Position numbers and translations under genes: made by a program. From contig CADEGH010000038.1 of NCBI GenBank assembly GCA_902826835.1, positions 1-47,475 of the forward strand: a stretch of DNA of 47,475 nt. Reading direction: 5' to 3'. A model generated the notes under the pieces. That model made no database searches, was not told the DNA's origin, and saw nothing but the letters and a program-made list of their open reading frames with translations. This DNA is from an uncultured bacterium. Lineage in GTDB: Bacteria; Planctomycetota; GCA-002687715. Positions 16,129 to 25,653 of this stretch are shown piece by piece; positions within the stretch are counted from its first letter, which is position 1, and every line of letters starts with the position of its first letter.

Positions 16129-17781
16129 ATGATCCGTCCCTACGAACTGCGCACCGGGCTCATGGTCGGCGGGCGGCGCTGGTCCGCTGATTCGGTTTGG
16201 GAGGTCTTGTGGGCGGCCCGCCTCGGCAATCTCGAATCGCTGCGGCGAGTCGCAAAGGCCGAGCCCGACCTGCTCCAGGCCGAGGCATTGGGGGCTACCC
16301 CGGCCCTGATCGCCACCGCTTTCGAACAGGCGGAAGTGCTGCGGTTCTTGGGGCAATCCGGGGTCGCGATGCCGACGTCGGGACCAGATGGCCGCCCGTT
16401 CTCCACCTGGCTCGAAGTACGTGGACTCGCACCCCTGGGGGACTCTCCGCCACGAGATGTCCGGGAACCGGTCACTTTTGGGGCCACGCTCTGTTCCGCC
16501 GGGGAGGCCGCGTTTGCGGCCGCCGCCTCCGGGGATTCGGAATCGGTGATCAGCGCGCTGGCCGTCGACCCCGCGCTGATCACCGCATTCGACGCATTCG
16601 GAAGCGCCCTGCTCCACCGCGCGGTCGAAGCGGGTTCGCAGGAGTTGGCGGCGGCGCTGCTCGATCGCGGAGCGGTCATCGACGTTCGCCATCGTGCCGG
16701 CCGCCCTCATCCCACTCGCGGATATCCGCCGGTCGGAATGGAGCCCATCGATCTTGCGCTCTGGCGCCATCTGCACGGTGCTTTCCGCGGGGACCTCGGA
16801 ATGGTCAGTTTGCTCCTGAACCGCGGCGCTCGTTGCGACGTTGTCGTAGCCGCGGCCATGGGCGATCGCGCCGAGTGCGAGCGACTCGTTGCCGAGGATC
16901 CGGGCTCGGTTCATGTGCGGCGAGCGAGCGGGAAGGGCGTGCTCTCGGCCAGTGTCGAGGCTGGTCATCCCGATCTGGTCGAGTATTTCCTCGCTCGCGG
17001 TGCGGACCCGGTCGCGCCGGAGGGCGCCGATGCGCCTCGCGGCGCGGCGTTACACGCGGCGGCGCGGCTTGGCGATTTCACCTCGGTACAGCGGCTGTTG
17101 GCGCGGGGCGCGGATCCGAATGCAGAGATCAACTCCGCGGGCAGCGCCACCTACGCCGCCAAGACGCCGGAGATTCGTCGGCTGCTCCTCGCCGCTGGAG
17201 GGCGACTTTCGCCCTACGACCTCGTGTGGCTCGCCGAGGACGACCTGGCCTTCGCGGCGATCGAATCGGACCCGGAAAGCGCTCGGGAAGGCTGCGGGTG
17301 TGTGTTCACCGCGATCTGCACGCTGCGGCGGGAGGCTCTGCTGCGACGCCTTCTCGACGCCGGACACCGAGTGCCACCCGTCGTGAACGGGTGTCGTTCG
17401 TACTTGTTCGAGGACCCCCCGCTCCTGCGACTCCTCCTCGAATCGGGGATGGACCCGAACCTTCCGAACTGGCTCGGCAGCACCGCCCTCCAAGACCTGT
17501 GCTCGCGCGATGCCCGAGGTCGCGCGCGGGAAAATCGCCACGCGAGCGCCCGCCTCTTGATCGAGGCCGGGGCCTCCCTCCATCGCCATGACGATCTGTA
17601 CCGCTCCACGCCCCTCGGGCATGCGGCGCGCAACCACCTCCCGGATATGGTCGAACTTCTGCTCGCGTCGGGCGCGCCCGCTCACGAGCCCAAGACGCCC
17701 TCCTTTGCCACCCCCCTGGCCTGGGCCCGTCGCTTCGGCCATGACTCCATTGCCGCCACCTTGATCAAGGCTATGGGCTGA
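16129..17781 (+). CDS. Ankyrin-repeat protein
   Basis: 550 aa from ATG 16129; an in-frame ATG at 16060 would overlap the divergent HEAT-VWA gene start. It is made almost wholly of ankyrin repeats of about 33 residues, recognised by units such as GSALLHRAVEAGSQELAAAL, GAALHAAARLGDFTSVQRLL and TPLGHAARNHLPDMVELLL, with some degenerate copies in the middle. No signal peptide or catalytic motif is visible, so it is probably a cytoplasmic protein-binding scaffold. Target unknown. Confidence 0.85.
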   Translation: MIRPYELRTGLMVGGRRWSADSVWEVLWAARLGNLESLRRVAKAEPDLLQAEALGATPALIATAFEQAEVLRFLGQSGVAMPTSGPDGRPFSTWLEVRGLAPLGDSPPRDVREPVTFGATLCSAGEAAFAAAASGDSESVISALAVDPALITAFDAFGSALLHRAVEAGSQELAAALLDRGAVIDVRHRAGRPHPTRGYPPVGMEPIDLALWRHLHGAFRGDLGMVSLLLNRGARCDVVVAAAMGDRAECERLVAEDPGSVHVRRASGKGVLSASVEAGHPDLVEYFLARGADPVAPEGADAPRGAALHAAARLGDFTSVQRLLARGADPNAEINSAGSATYAAKTPEIRRLLLAAGGRLSPYDLVWLAEDDLAFAAIESDPESAREGCGCVFTAICTLRREALLRRLLDAGHRVPPVVNGCRSYLFEDPPLLRLLLESGMDPNLPNWLGSTALQDLCSRDARGRARENRHASARLLIEAGASLHRHDDLYRSTPLGHAARNHLPDMVELLLASGAPAHEPKTPSFATPLAWARRFGHDSIAATLIKAMG

Positions 17782-17825
17782 CGAGGCCTTCGGAATGCCC
17801 CCGAGATCGCGACCAGCTTGGGGCC

Positions 17826-20261
17826 TCAGTCAGGAAACTTGGCGAGGAACGCCGCGATCGTGGGCTCGGTCGCGAGCTTCTCGAAGTGCGGAGATTTTTT
17901 CGCCACGTCCCGGAGTCGCATCATGCCGACGCGGGCACGCAGAGACGGTAAGTCCTTGGCGATGGCGGCGCTGTCGCCCCGCAGCGCGGCGAGTTCGACC
18001 GCCACCCACCTGGCATCGAGGAGTGCCGGGTCCTTCTGCTGGGCGAGGCGGAGGTTTTGCGCGGCGGCGTCGAAGTTCCCCAGGGCGAGTTCGGATCGCG
18101 CAATCAGGAGCTTGGCTCGGGCAACTGCGGCATCGGCAGCGAGCAGCGCCAAGGGGTCATCCTTGAGTGCGTAGCCGATTGAGGCCAGCGCGTGCAGCGC
18201 GTCTTGATCGGCAGGAAAGGCGGCGAGTACGCGCAAGTACTCCCGCGCAGCCAGGGCGCGCTCGCCCGCGGCGAGCAGGGCGTCTGCGCGGTCGCGGATC
18301 GCTAGGACGGTGGCGGAGAGTGGGGCCGCGGGCAGCAGATAGACTCCGAACTCTTCCGGGTTGCGCCCGAAGCCGAGCGCCGCGCGGCCGAGGCCCGCTT
18401 CCAAGTTGGCGCACTCCTCCTTGGGCGGAGCCTCCGACAATTCCCGCTGAAGGAAGACTCTCGCGCGGTCTTCGCGACGGGCGAGGATGGCGGCATCCGC
18501 GAGGATTGGGCCCAGCCCCGGCAAGCTCTGGCTCGCCAACCAAATGGGCTCGAAAGCCCGGAGGATCTTGATCGCTCGCGCGCCGCGGTTGGTGCCGGAT
18601 TCCAGGAGCGCCCTATTCAAGGCGTGGTGCGCGCGCTCCCTCAAGGTGGAGGCGTGGTAAGGCGACTGACGAAGAACGTGCAGTTGCAGGAGTTCGAGTT
18701 CGGAGCGCCCGGGGAGGGATGCGGCGAGTCCGGGTTGCCCTTTCGCGAGCAGCTCCGCTTTCAGCCTCAGGATTTCCTGGGCGCTCAACGCTGCGCGGTG
18801 CGCGAGCTTTGGACCAAGGAGGGAGAGTGGGTGCTTGGTGGCTGCGGCGAGCTGCCGGACGAGTTCCGCTGCCTGGTCGAGGCTTTGGCGCGCCCGCTCT
18901 GGTTCGCCACGCTCCGCGTAGTGCTGCAACCCGACGAGGGCCCGCCGCAGGCGAAACACTTCGCGCTCGCGCTGGAGGAGAATCCCCACTCCGACCACGA
19001 GACCAAGCATCAGGACGCCGATCAACCACGCGAACCAGCGGGTTTGACTACGGTTCTCTCGCGGCGAGGCGAGAGCGCCCGCCAAGACCGCGTAGGGAAT
19101 CCAGCCGCACGGATGGTGGAGAGGCGATCTCGTAAGCAGGAAGACCAACCCGCTCGCGAGGCCGACCAGAGCGGCGGCCCCGAGCAGGGCGCAATCCGGG
19201 TCCGAGGAGCGAGCCGCTCTCCAGGCTTGCCGCGCGGCCGCGAAGCCGGCGGCCAGCAGGAGCAGGAGCCCGCAGACTCCGCCCTCCGCCCAGGCCATGA
19301 GAAACTCTTGGTGTGGGGTGTCCACCCGGCTGTCCAGTCCGGAGCGTCGCCACTCGCTCGCGCTCCGCACGCGCTCGAACTCCGGGTCGAGGCGACCGAG
19401 TCCGACTCCGAGCCAGGGCGACTCCTTGATGAGGGATAGGGTGTCAGACCAGACTTCGAGGCGCACCGCGTTGGTGGGGTGGTTCCGATCCACGATCGAA
19501 AAGACCCGCTCCCGCGCTCCCGGCAGGGCCAAAGCCAAGGCGAGACCCAACCCGGAGGCGGCGATCAAACCCCGCCGCCACATCCGACCGTTCGGCAAGC
19601 GAGACCAGGGGCGAGGCCAGACGATGAGGACGCTCACGGCAACTGCGAGCGCAACGAAGCCGGCCCGGGACTGCGCCGCCACGATGAGTCCGATGCAGGC
19701 GGTCGCCGCGGCCAAGGCGAGCGCCGAGCGTCTCGACACCCCGACGAGGAGGAGTATCGGGAAGAGCGGGGCGGCCCACTCCGCGAGTTCGTTGCTGTTG
19801 CCGATCGTGGCGGCGAGTCCGACATCTGGGCGGTCTGGCAGGAATTCGGGAAATCCGAGGTAGCGTCGGCCAAAGCCGACGATGGTTACGAGCAGGACCG
19901 AGATCGCGAGGAGACTCGCGAGTCGCGGCTTTTGGTCGCGCAGGGTGAAGCCGACCCGCCAAAAGAGGAACGGGCAAAACAGCAGGAATGCCGCTTCGAC
20001 GGTGGCGGCCGGGGCCTTCGGTTGACGGATCCAGGTCACCCCAATCCAGACGATGATCGCGAGCATCCAGGGCGCCTGCCGGCGCAAATCAGGACGATCG
20101 CCGACGCGCGCGCACTCGACCATCCACCACAGGGGCAGCGCGGTGATCAGGACCGCGATCCATTTGGAGGCCACGAACTCCCGGTGGAATGCCGGCCAGA
20201 TCAAGAGGGGAACCAGGAGCACGGCGGCGGCGGCAAGCAGGCGGCACAAGCGGAGGCTCAT
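17826..20261 (-). CDS. O-antigen ligase-like membrane protein with C-terminal TPR region
   Basis: 811 aa. The first 420 residues contain about 11-12 hydrophobic helices and the Wzy_C-type loop: ESPWLGVGLGRLDPEFERV, then DTPHQEFLMAWAEGGVCGLL, with the His and Glu typical of O-antigen ligases and polymerases. The last 390 residues are helical, Ala/Leu/Arg-rich and repeat-like (ALHALASIGYALKDDPLALL), consistent with tetratricopeptide repeats. Such Wzy_C-TPR proteins ligate or polymerise surface glycans, or glycosylate pilins. No glycosyltransferases lie next to it, so the substrate is open. Confidence 0.82.
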   Translation of the reverse strand: MSLRLCRLLAAAAVLLVPLLIWPAFHREFVASKWIAVLITALPLWWMVECARVGDRPDLRRQAPWMLAIIVWIGVTWIRQPKAPAATVEAAFLLFCPFLFWRVGFTLRDQKPRLASLLAISVLLVTIVGFGRRYLGFPEFLPDRPDVGLAATIGNSNELAEWAAPLFPILLLVGVSRRSALALAAATACIGLIVAAQSRAGFVALAVAVSVLIVWPRPWSRLPNGRMWRRGLIAASGLGLALALALPGARERVFSIVDRNHPTNAVRLEVWSDTLSLIKESPWLGVGLGRLDPEFERVRSASEWRRSGLDSRVDTPHQEFLMAWAEGGVCGLLLLLAAGFAAARQAWRAARSSDPDCALLGAAALVGLASGLVFLLTRSPLHHPCGWIPYAVLAGALASPRENRSQTRWFAWLIGVLMLGLVVGVGILLQREREVFRLRRALVGLQHYAERGEPERARQSLDQAAELVRQLAAATKHPLSLLGPKLAHRAALSAQEILRLKAELLAKGQPGLAASLPGRSELELLQLHVLRQSPYHASTLRERAHHALNRALLESGTNRGARAIKILRAFEPIWLASQSLPGLGPILADAAILARREDRARVFLQRELSEAPPKEECANLEAGLGRAALGFGRNPEEFGVYLLPAAPLSATVLAIRDRADALLAAGERALAAREYLRVLAAFPADQDALHALASIGYALKDDPLALLAADAAVARAKLLIARSELALGNFDAAAQNLRLAQQKDPALLDARWVAVELAALRGDSAAIAKDLPSLRARVGMMRLRDVAKKSPHFEKLATEPTIAAFLAKFPD

Positions 20262-20291
20262 GGAGGTCCCAGCAGTGGATCGGGGTCCGAG

Positions 20292-20303
20292 GGGAGCGCT
20301 CCC
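20292..20303. repeat. 12-bp perfect palindrome upstream of the ligase-like gene
   Basis: GGGAGC|GCTCCC lies 31 nt upstream of the start at 20261 and could be an operator. The remaining 20262-20473 intergenic stretch shows no recognisable gene or RNA. Confidence 0.25.
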
Positions 20304-20473
20304 TCCATCTCTCTTCGGTGGCGAGATCCCGGGAGCGCCTCCGGGTCTGACGCGAACAGCCTAGCAGACCTTCCCGACGTCGGTGTCGAACCTCTTCTGC
20401 CTGACCTCACCTGCGCCCCCGTGGCGACCCGGCGAATGCCGATCTACCAAGCGGACCGATTCCCGAGTGCGGA

Positions 20474-21421
20474 TCAGGAAGGCTCGGCCAGCGCGGGTTC
20501 TTCGGAGCCGAACAGGCCCTCCACAAACGCTTCGGCGTCGAAATCTTCGATGTCCTCGGGCTTTTCCCCCAAGCCGATGAACTTCACAGGGACTTTGACT
20601 TGATCCCGAATGCCGATCACCGCCCCGCCCTTGGCGGTGCCATCGAGTTTCGTGAGGAACAGGCCGGTCACCGGGAGGATCTTTCCGAACTCCTGGGCCT
20701 GGGTGATGGCGTTCTGACCGCAGGTGGCGTCGAGGACGAGGATCACCTCGTGGGGGGCCCCGGGGATCCGCTTTTCGATCACCCGTTTGATCTTCTCGAG
20801 CTCTTTCATCAGGTTGGCCTGGGTGTGCAAGCGGCCGGCGGTGTCGACCACCAAGAAGTCGGCCTTGCGGGCCACCGCGGCTTCCGCGGCGTCGAAGGCC
20901 ACGGCGGCGGGGTCGGCGCCCGTAGGCTGCCGAATGATGCGGCAACCGATGCGCTCGCTCCACAGGGCGAGTTGGTCGACGGCGGCGGCGCGGAAGGTAT
21001 CGGCGGCGGCGAGGATCACCGACGCTCCCCCGCGGGACAGGCGATGGGCGAGTTTGGCGATCGAGGTCGTTTTGCCGGCCCCGTTGACGCCTGCGACCAG
21101 GATGACGGTGGGCCCGCTCTCCGCGCGCCGGAGCTTGGCGCCGTCGTCGCGCATGAGGTCTTTGAGCCAGGACTTGAGGAACGCGTAACACTCGTCCGTG
21201 GTGGTGATGCGTTTCTCTTTGAAGGCCAAGCGCACCTGATCCATCAACTTCACTGCGGTCTTCGGCCCGAGGTCGGCCGAAAGCAGGGTCTCTTCCATTT
21301 CCTCGATGAGCTTCTCGTCGAGTTTGCGGCCGAATGGCAGGACCGCCTTCAGGCCCCCGACCAGTTTTTCTTTGGTCTTCTGCAGGCCCTTTTTCAGGGC
21401 ATTTGTCAGCTTGCCGAACAC
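20474..21421 (-). CDS. ftsY: Signal recognition particle receptor FtsY
   Basis: SRP receptor GTPase that docks ribosome-SRP complexes at the membrane. 315 aa with a GTG start at 21421 and GGGAG 7 nt upstream. It has the short basic amphipathic N-terminus rather than a long acidic A domain, then the four-helix N domain and the G domain: GVNGAGKTTSIAKLA, DTFRAAAVDQL, DTAGRLH, TKLDG and the closing GLGEKPEDI. It overlaps the end of nusB by 16 nt, forming the operon ribH-nusB-ftsY. Confidence 0.96.
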   Translation of the reverse strand: MFGKLTNALKKGLQKTKEKLVGGLKAVLPFGRKLDEKLIEEMEETLLSADLGPKTAVKLMDQVRLAFKEKRITTTDECYAFLKSWLKDLMRDDGAKLRRAESGPTVILVAGVNGAGKTTSIAKLAHRLSRGGASVILAAADTFRAAAVDQLALWSERIGCRIIRQPTGADPAAVAFDAAEAAVARKADFLVVDTAGRLHTQANLMKELEKIKRVIEKRIPGAPHEVILVLDATCGQNAITQAQEFGKILPVTGLFLTKLDGTAKGGAVIGIRDQVKVPVKFIGLGEKPEDIEDFDAEAFVEGLFGSEEPALAEPS

Positions 21422-21918
21422 GGGGAGTCTCCCTCTGGGCGGGGGTCGCAGGGCGCCGCCCGCTTGCCAACCTTGTCGAGAATTCCGTTCACGAACGCGC
21501 CGGACTGGGCGGAGCCGAATTTCTTCGCCAACTCGATCGCCTCGTTGATGACGACGCGCGGCGGGCTCTGCTTTGCGAAGAGGAGCTCGTAGCAGCCGAG
21601 GCGGAGGATGTTCCGATCGACCGCGCTCATGCGACCGATGCGCCAGTTCTTGGCCAGCTCGCTGATGACGGGGTCGATCCGGGATTGGTGAGCCAGGGCC
21701 CCTTCGATGAGGCCGCGGGCAAACAACGCAGTCTCGCCTTTCACCTCTTGATGAACCAAGAACTCCTCCAAGCCTTCGGCTTGGCCGACGCCGCGGAGGT
21801 CGGCGCCAAAGAGGTACTTCAGGGCTACCTCGCGCCCTTCGGTGCGATGTTTGTAAGGACGGCGCGGGCGGTCTTCCGCCACGCCGGGGGTTTCCGTCGG
21901 CGGAACGACTTGGCTCAT
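21406..21918 (-). CDS. nusB: Transcription antitermination factor NusB
   Basis: RNA-binding antitermination factor acting with NusE (S10) at boxA, chiefly on rRNA operons. 170 aa from ATG 21918 with AAGGG about 9 nt upstream. A polar N-terminal extension of about 25 residues precedes the helical fold (REVALKYLFG; NWRIGRMSAVDRNILRLGCY; PRVVINEAIELAKKFGS; FVNGILDKV), all diagnostic of NusB. It overlaps ribH by 4 nt and ftsY by 16 nt. Confidence 0.94.
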   Translation of the reverse strand: MSQVVPPTETPGVAEDRPRRPYKHRTEGREVALKYLFGADLRGVGQAEGLEEFLVHQEVKGETALFARGLIEGALAHQSRIDPVISELAKNWRIGRMSAVDRNILRLGCYELLFAKQSPPRVVINEAIELAKKFGSAQSGAFVNGILDKVGKRAAPCDPRPEGDSPCSAS

Positions 21919-22388
21919 GTCCGGAGTCCCTTCTGGAGGGTCGCCATTTCGATGGCTACGCAAGCGGCTTCGAAGCCCTTGTTGGTTTCGCGGGGGCCCG
22001 AGCGGGCTTCCGCTTGCTCGACGGTGTCACAGGTCAGCACTCCGAACGCGACCGGGAGCCCGTGATCGAGGGAGACACGGAGGCAGCCATCCGCGACCAT
22101 GGAGCACACGTAGTCGTAGTGCGAGGTTTCGCCCCGAATCACGGCGCCGAGGGCGACGACGGCGTCGACCCGCTGGTGCTTGACGAGCGTCTGGGCGGCC
22201 AGGGGGATTTCGACGGCTCCGGGGACCGTGACGCCCACGATCCCATCTTTCTGCACTCCCATCTCATAGAGACCGCGGAGCGCACTCTCGTAGAGGCGAG
22301 TGGTGATCTCCTCGTTGAAACGCGAGACCACGATTCCGATGCGGAGGCCTCGGCCGTCCAAAATGCCCTGACGCGCGCTGACAAACAT
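21915..22388 (-). CDS. ribH: 6,7-dimethyl-8-ribityllumazine synthase
   Basis: Penultimate enzyme of riboflavin synthesis; condenses 5-amino-6-ribitylaminouracil with 3,4-dihydroxy-2-butanone 4-phosphate. 157 aa from ATG 22388 with GAGG 5 nt upstream. Signatures: IVVSRFNEEIT, VPGAVEIPLAAQ, ALGAVIRGETSHYDYV (phosphate-binding and catalytic His) and FGVLTCDTVEQAEARSG. The ribH-nusB neighbourhood is conserved in many bacteria. I saw no FMN riboswitch-like structure in the 160 nt upstream. Confidence 0.95.
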   Translation of the reverse strand: MFVSARQGILDGRGLRIGIVVSRFNEEITTRLYESALRGLYEMGVQKDGIVGVTVPGAVEIPLAAQTLVKHQRVDAVVALGAVIRGETSHYDYVCSMVADGCLRVSLDHGLPVAFGVLTCDTVEQAEARSGPRETNKGFEAACVAIEMATLQKGLRT

Positions 22389-22548
22389 GACCACCTCGAT
22401 GTGAAAGAAGGAGGGGACTGTACCAGTGCCTTGAGCAGTGGCCAATCGGGGGAAGGCCGCGCGAACCGCGCGACGAAACTTCGGTTCCGGGGGTGGTTGA
22501 GGGTCGAAATCGGTAGCGGGCGGATCCGGTGGTCCGCGCTCCCGTCGA

Positions 22549-25500
22549 CTACGGAGCGCCGCTTGGAGCGGCTTGGGGGCCTGCCTTGTTGGCGGCCCGT
22601 CCGGGACGCGTTCCTCTGAGCAACTCCGAGGTTCGACTGCGCAGGTCGTCGAGCAGGGTGTAGAAGATCGGTACGAAGATGAGCGTGAGAGTCGTGCCCA
22701 CGAGGAGGCCGCCAAGCACCAAGCGGGCGAGGGCTTTGTAGGAGATTTCGGAACCGCCTCCGTCCGAGACCGCCATCGGAATCAGACCCACGACCGTGGT
22801 CATGGCGGTCATCGCCACGGGGCGGAGGCGCCGACGCACGGCGGCGATCAGGGCCGCGTCCCGGGACATGCCCTCCTGCCGAAGCCGATAGGCGCAGTCG
22901 ATGAGCACGATCCCGTTGTTGACGATCACTCCGACCAGGACGAGCACGCCGATGCCGCCCACAAAATCGAGGGGAGTGCGCGTGAGGGCGAGCGCCCAAT
23001 ACCCGCCCGCCCACGCCAAGGGAATGGTCACGATGACGGCCAGCGGCAAGAGGAAGGACTCGAAGAGTATGCCCATCAGCAGGAACACGAAGGTGATCCC
23101 GAGCACCACGGCGCTCAAGAGTTCGGCTTGAGAGCTCTCGAGGCTCGCTTGGCTTCCATCCTCGAAGCTGTAGCCCTGGGGCATGGAGTGCGAACGGAGC
23201 GCCGCGAAGACCGCCTTGCGAACCTGATCCCGATTTTCCCCGCCGAGTTCGATCGTGAGTTCGCCGCGGACGCGCCCGTTGGTGCGGCGGATTTCCGGCA
23301 GCCCTCGCCCCACTTCGATGCGGGTTACCGATTCCAAGCTCACCAATCCGCCGTGATTGCTTGGAATCGGGAAGTCACGGAGTGAGGCCAGATCCAAATC
23401 GGCGGCTCCCGCGTACTCGATGATGAGCGGGGTCTCGCGATCGCCGACCACGAGGTCGGTGACGTTCCAGCCACGGACTCCGTACTCGAGGGTGCCTCGC
23501 AGCGCTCGCGGTTCGACCCCGTAAAGCGCGGACCGGTCACGGTCGGGGATGATGCGGATCTCCGAACTCGCCTCCTCCAGATCGGAGGTCACCGAGAGGA
23601 CCCCGGGCACCGTCGACACGAGGTCCGAGAGCTCGCGTACGAGCGAGAGGACGATTTCCGGTTCCGGCCCGAATACCGCGATCTTGTCTTTATTTTTGTC
23701 GCCGGCCGAACCTTCGTCGACGTTGATCTCCAAGCGCACGCCCGGCTGGCGCGGCAGGGATTCTTTCAACTCGCCGGCAACCGTCTTTGTGCGCTGCATG
23801 TCGACGCGGCCGAGATCGATCTGCATGCGACCCCCGCGGCGATTGAAGAAACACCAAAAGTGCGTGACCCCGTGTTTCTCCTTCTCGGCTTGCAGGTAGC
23901 GCCCGAGTGCGGTCATCGCCTGGTAAGCGTCGCTGAGGGTGAAGTTCTCGTCGAGCTTGACCCCGATGTTCACGCGCCCGCCGGCATCGGACATGATCGA
24001 CTGTTTGGGCGTGGCTTTCATGGCGACCGCGGTCAACGCCATCACGCCTCCGCCGAGCCACACGATGGTGGCCAGACGGTGTCGCAAACAACTTGATAAA
24101 ACCCGCGCGAGCCAGCTCGGCTTACCCTCCACCCCCTGCGACTGGCGCGGAGACGCGGTGTGAAACAGAGTGGTGGTCAGGGGGATGAACAGGATGGCCA
24201 CCACGAGCGAAGCGAGCACCGCCACGCACAGCGGCAAACCGATCGCCTTCGTGAAGAAGCTGATTTGGGCTTCGCCGCCCATGAAAATAACGGGGAGAAA
24301 CGCGGCCAAGGTGGTGAGCGTCGACAGCGTGATCGCGAGCCCGACTTCGCCAGCGCCGCGCCGGGCCGCTTCCAGGCGAGAGAGGCCCTCGTCCCGCAGG
24401 CGCACGATGTTCTCCGCCACTACGATGCTGTTGTCGACGAGCATCCCGACCGCGATCGTGAGCCCGAGCAGGCTCAACAGATTCAGCGTATTGCCCGCCA
24501 GGAACATCCACCCGAGGGTCATCAGGATGGACACGGGGATGCTGAGCGCGACCACGATGGTGAACGACACGCGGCGCAGGAAGAGCCAGAGGATCAGGAT
24601 GGACAAGAGTCCGCCCACGAGCGCGCTCTTGGTGAGGTTGTCCAGAGCGCCGGTGATGATGCGGCCGAAGTCCATCCGGTCGTAGATTCGAAGGTCGGCT
24701 CCCAAGGCCTTCAATCGGGCGTCACTTCGGACATCGGCCTCGAGCTTGGCCCGGATGCGATCCGCCACCTCGACCGTGGTCGCACCCGACTCTTTGTACA
24801 CCTGGCACCAGAGGCTGCGCCGATTGTTGGCGAGGGACAAGAACTGGCGCACCGATTTGGCGGCTTCGATGCTGGCGACGGCGGAGAGGGGGAGGCCTTC
24901 GGGGGTGATGGGGAAGTTGCGCACATCGGCGATCGACTTGAACTTCGCGTCGGTGCGCACCTGGTAGCGGAGTCCACCCTCTTCGACTTGTCCTCCCGAC
25001 AGTTCGAGGTTGCTGTCGGAGAGCAAACGGGTGAGCTCGTAGATGTCGACCCCCTGTGCGAGGGCCCGGTCCCGGTCGATGCTGATGCGGATCTGGTCGT
25101 CGACGAGTCCCCATACCTCGACCACGGCGACACCCGGAAGCGCTTCGAGTGGCTTGATGACCTTCTCTTCGACCAAGAAGGTCAGCTCGTCCGACTCGCG
25201 GTCCAGATCGATCGCGAAACTGAACACCGGAATGTCGGTGTCCAGATTGAAGCGGAAGATGTTGTAATCCCGCACATCGCTGGGCCAACTGAGTCGAGCT
25301 CGTTCCATGCGGTCACGGACTTCGGCCAGCGCCAAATCGATGTCGACGTTGCGGGCGAAGTCCAGACTCAACCGGGCGCGATCGGGCCGGGCGGTCGTGC
25401 GAATTTCCGAGATGCCCGTGACGGTGCGGAGTTGTTCCTCGGTGGGTCGAATCACCTGCTCCTGGATTTCCTTGGGATTGCCCCCGGCGACCCGGATCGA

Positions 25501-25653
25501 AACCGTGACTTCGCTCTGCGCGAAGCCGCGGGGAGTGAGTTCCACCGACAAAAGCAGCATGGCCGCCACGCCGAGCAAGACGAGGCCCGCCGCCAACATG
25601 AGGACCGTGACCGGCCTCCGCGTCGTTCCGGTCACCAGCCGTTCGAAACTCAT
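22549..25653 (-). CDS. RND efflux transporter, second pump (HAE1/AcrB family)
   Basis: Inner-membrane proton-driven exporter, 1034 aa, normal length with twelve predicted transmembrane helices and two large periplasmic loops. TM4 has GMLVDNSIVVAENI, with the conserved Asp and Asn at the second relay position, as in many HAE1 proteins. The matching C-terminal region reads VNNGIVLIDCAYRLRQEG. The start lies inside the end of the upstream pump gene (ATGA overlap) and is served by a full AAGGAGGT ribosome site within that gene. Coupled synthesis with the first pump suggests a hetero-oligomer like MdtBC. Substrate unknown. Confidence 0.93.
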   Translation of the reverse strand: MSFERLVTGTTRRPVTVLMLAAGLVLLGVAAMLLLSVELTPRGFAQSEVTVSIRVAGGNPKEIQEQVIRPTEEQLRTVTGISEIRTTARPDRARLSLDFARNVDIDLALAEVRDRMERARLSWPSDVRDYNIFRFNLDTDIPVFSFAIDLDRESDELTFLVEEKVIKPLEALPGVAVVEVWGLVDDQIRISIDRDRALAQGVDIYELTRLLSDSNLELSGGQVEEGGLRYQVRTDAKFKSIADVRNFPITPEGLPLSAVASIEAAKSVRQFLSLANNRRSLWCQVYKESGATTVEVADRIRAKLEADVRSDARLKALGADLRIYDRMDFGRIITGALDNLTKSALVGGLLSILILWLFLRRVSFTIVVALSIPVSILMTLGWMFLAGNTLNLLSLLGLTIAVGMLVDNSIVVAENIVRLRDEGLSRLEAARRGAGEVGLAITLSTLTTLAAFLPVIFMGGEAQISFFTKAIGLPLCVAVLASLVVAILFIPLTTTLFHTASPRQSQGVEGKPSWLARVLSSCLRHRLATIVWLGGGVMALTAVAMKATPKQSIMSDAGGRVNIGVKLDENFTLSDAYQAMTALGRYLQAEKEKHGVTHFWCFFNRRGGRMQIDLGRVDMQRTKTVAGELKESLPRQPGVRLEINVDEGSAGDKNKDKIAVFGPEPEIVLSLVRELSDLVSTVPGVLSVTSDLEEASSEIRIIPDRDRSALYGVEPRALRGTLEYGVRGWNVTDLVVGDRETPLIIEYAGAADLDLASLRDFPIPSNHGGLVSLESVTRIEVGRGLPEIRRTNGRVRGELTIELGGENRDQVRKAVFAALRSHSMPQGYSFEDGSQASLESSQAELLSAVVLGITFVFLLMGILFESFLLPLAVIVTIPLAWAGGYWALALTRTPLDFVGGIGVLVLVGVIVNNGIVLIDCAYRLRQEGMSRDAALIAAVRRRLRPVAMTAMTTVVGLIPMAVSDGGGSEISYKALARLVLGGLLVGTTLTLIFVPIFYTLLDDLRSRTSELLRGTRPGRAANKAGPQAAPSGAP

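Noticed and set aside
20380..20473. Possible SRP RNA or tRNA after ftsY (AGGTCAGG and GGTTCGA-like strings on the minus strand)
   Set aside because: The SRP domain IV tetraloop and symmetric-loop sequence are absent, and the T-arm-like string has no matching 5-bp stem or acceptor stem.
22389..22548. FMN riboswitch upstream of ribH
   Set aside because: The RFN-element consensus is absent; only a short CGCGCG-GTT-CGCGCG hairpin without a T tract is seen.
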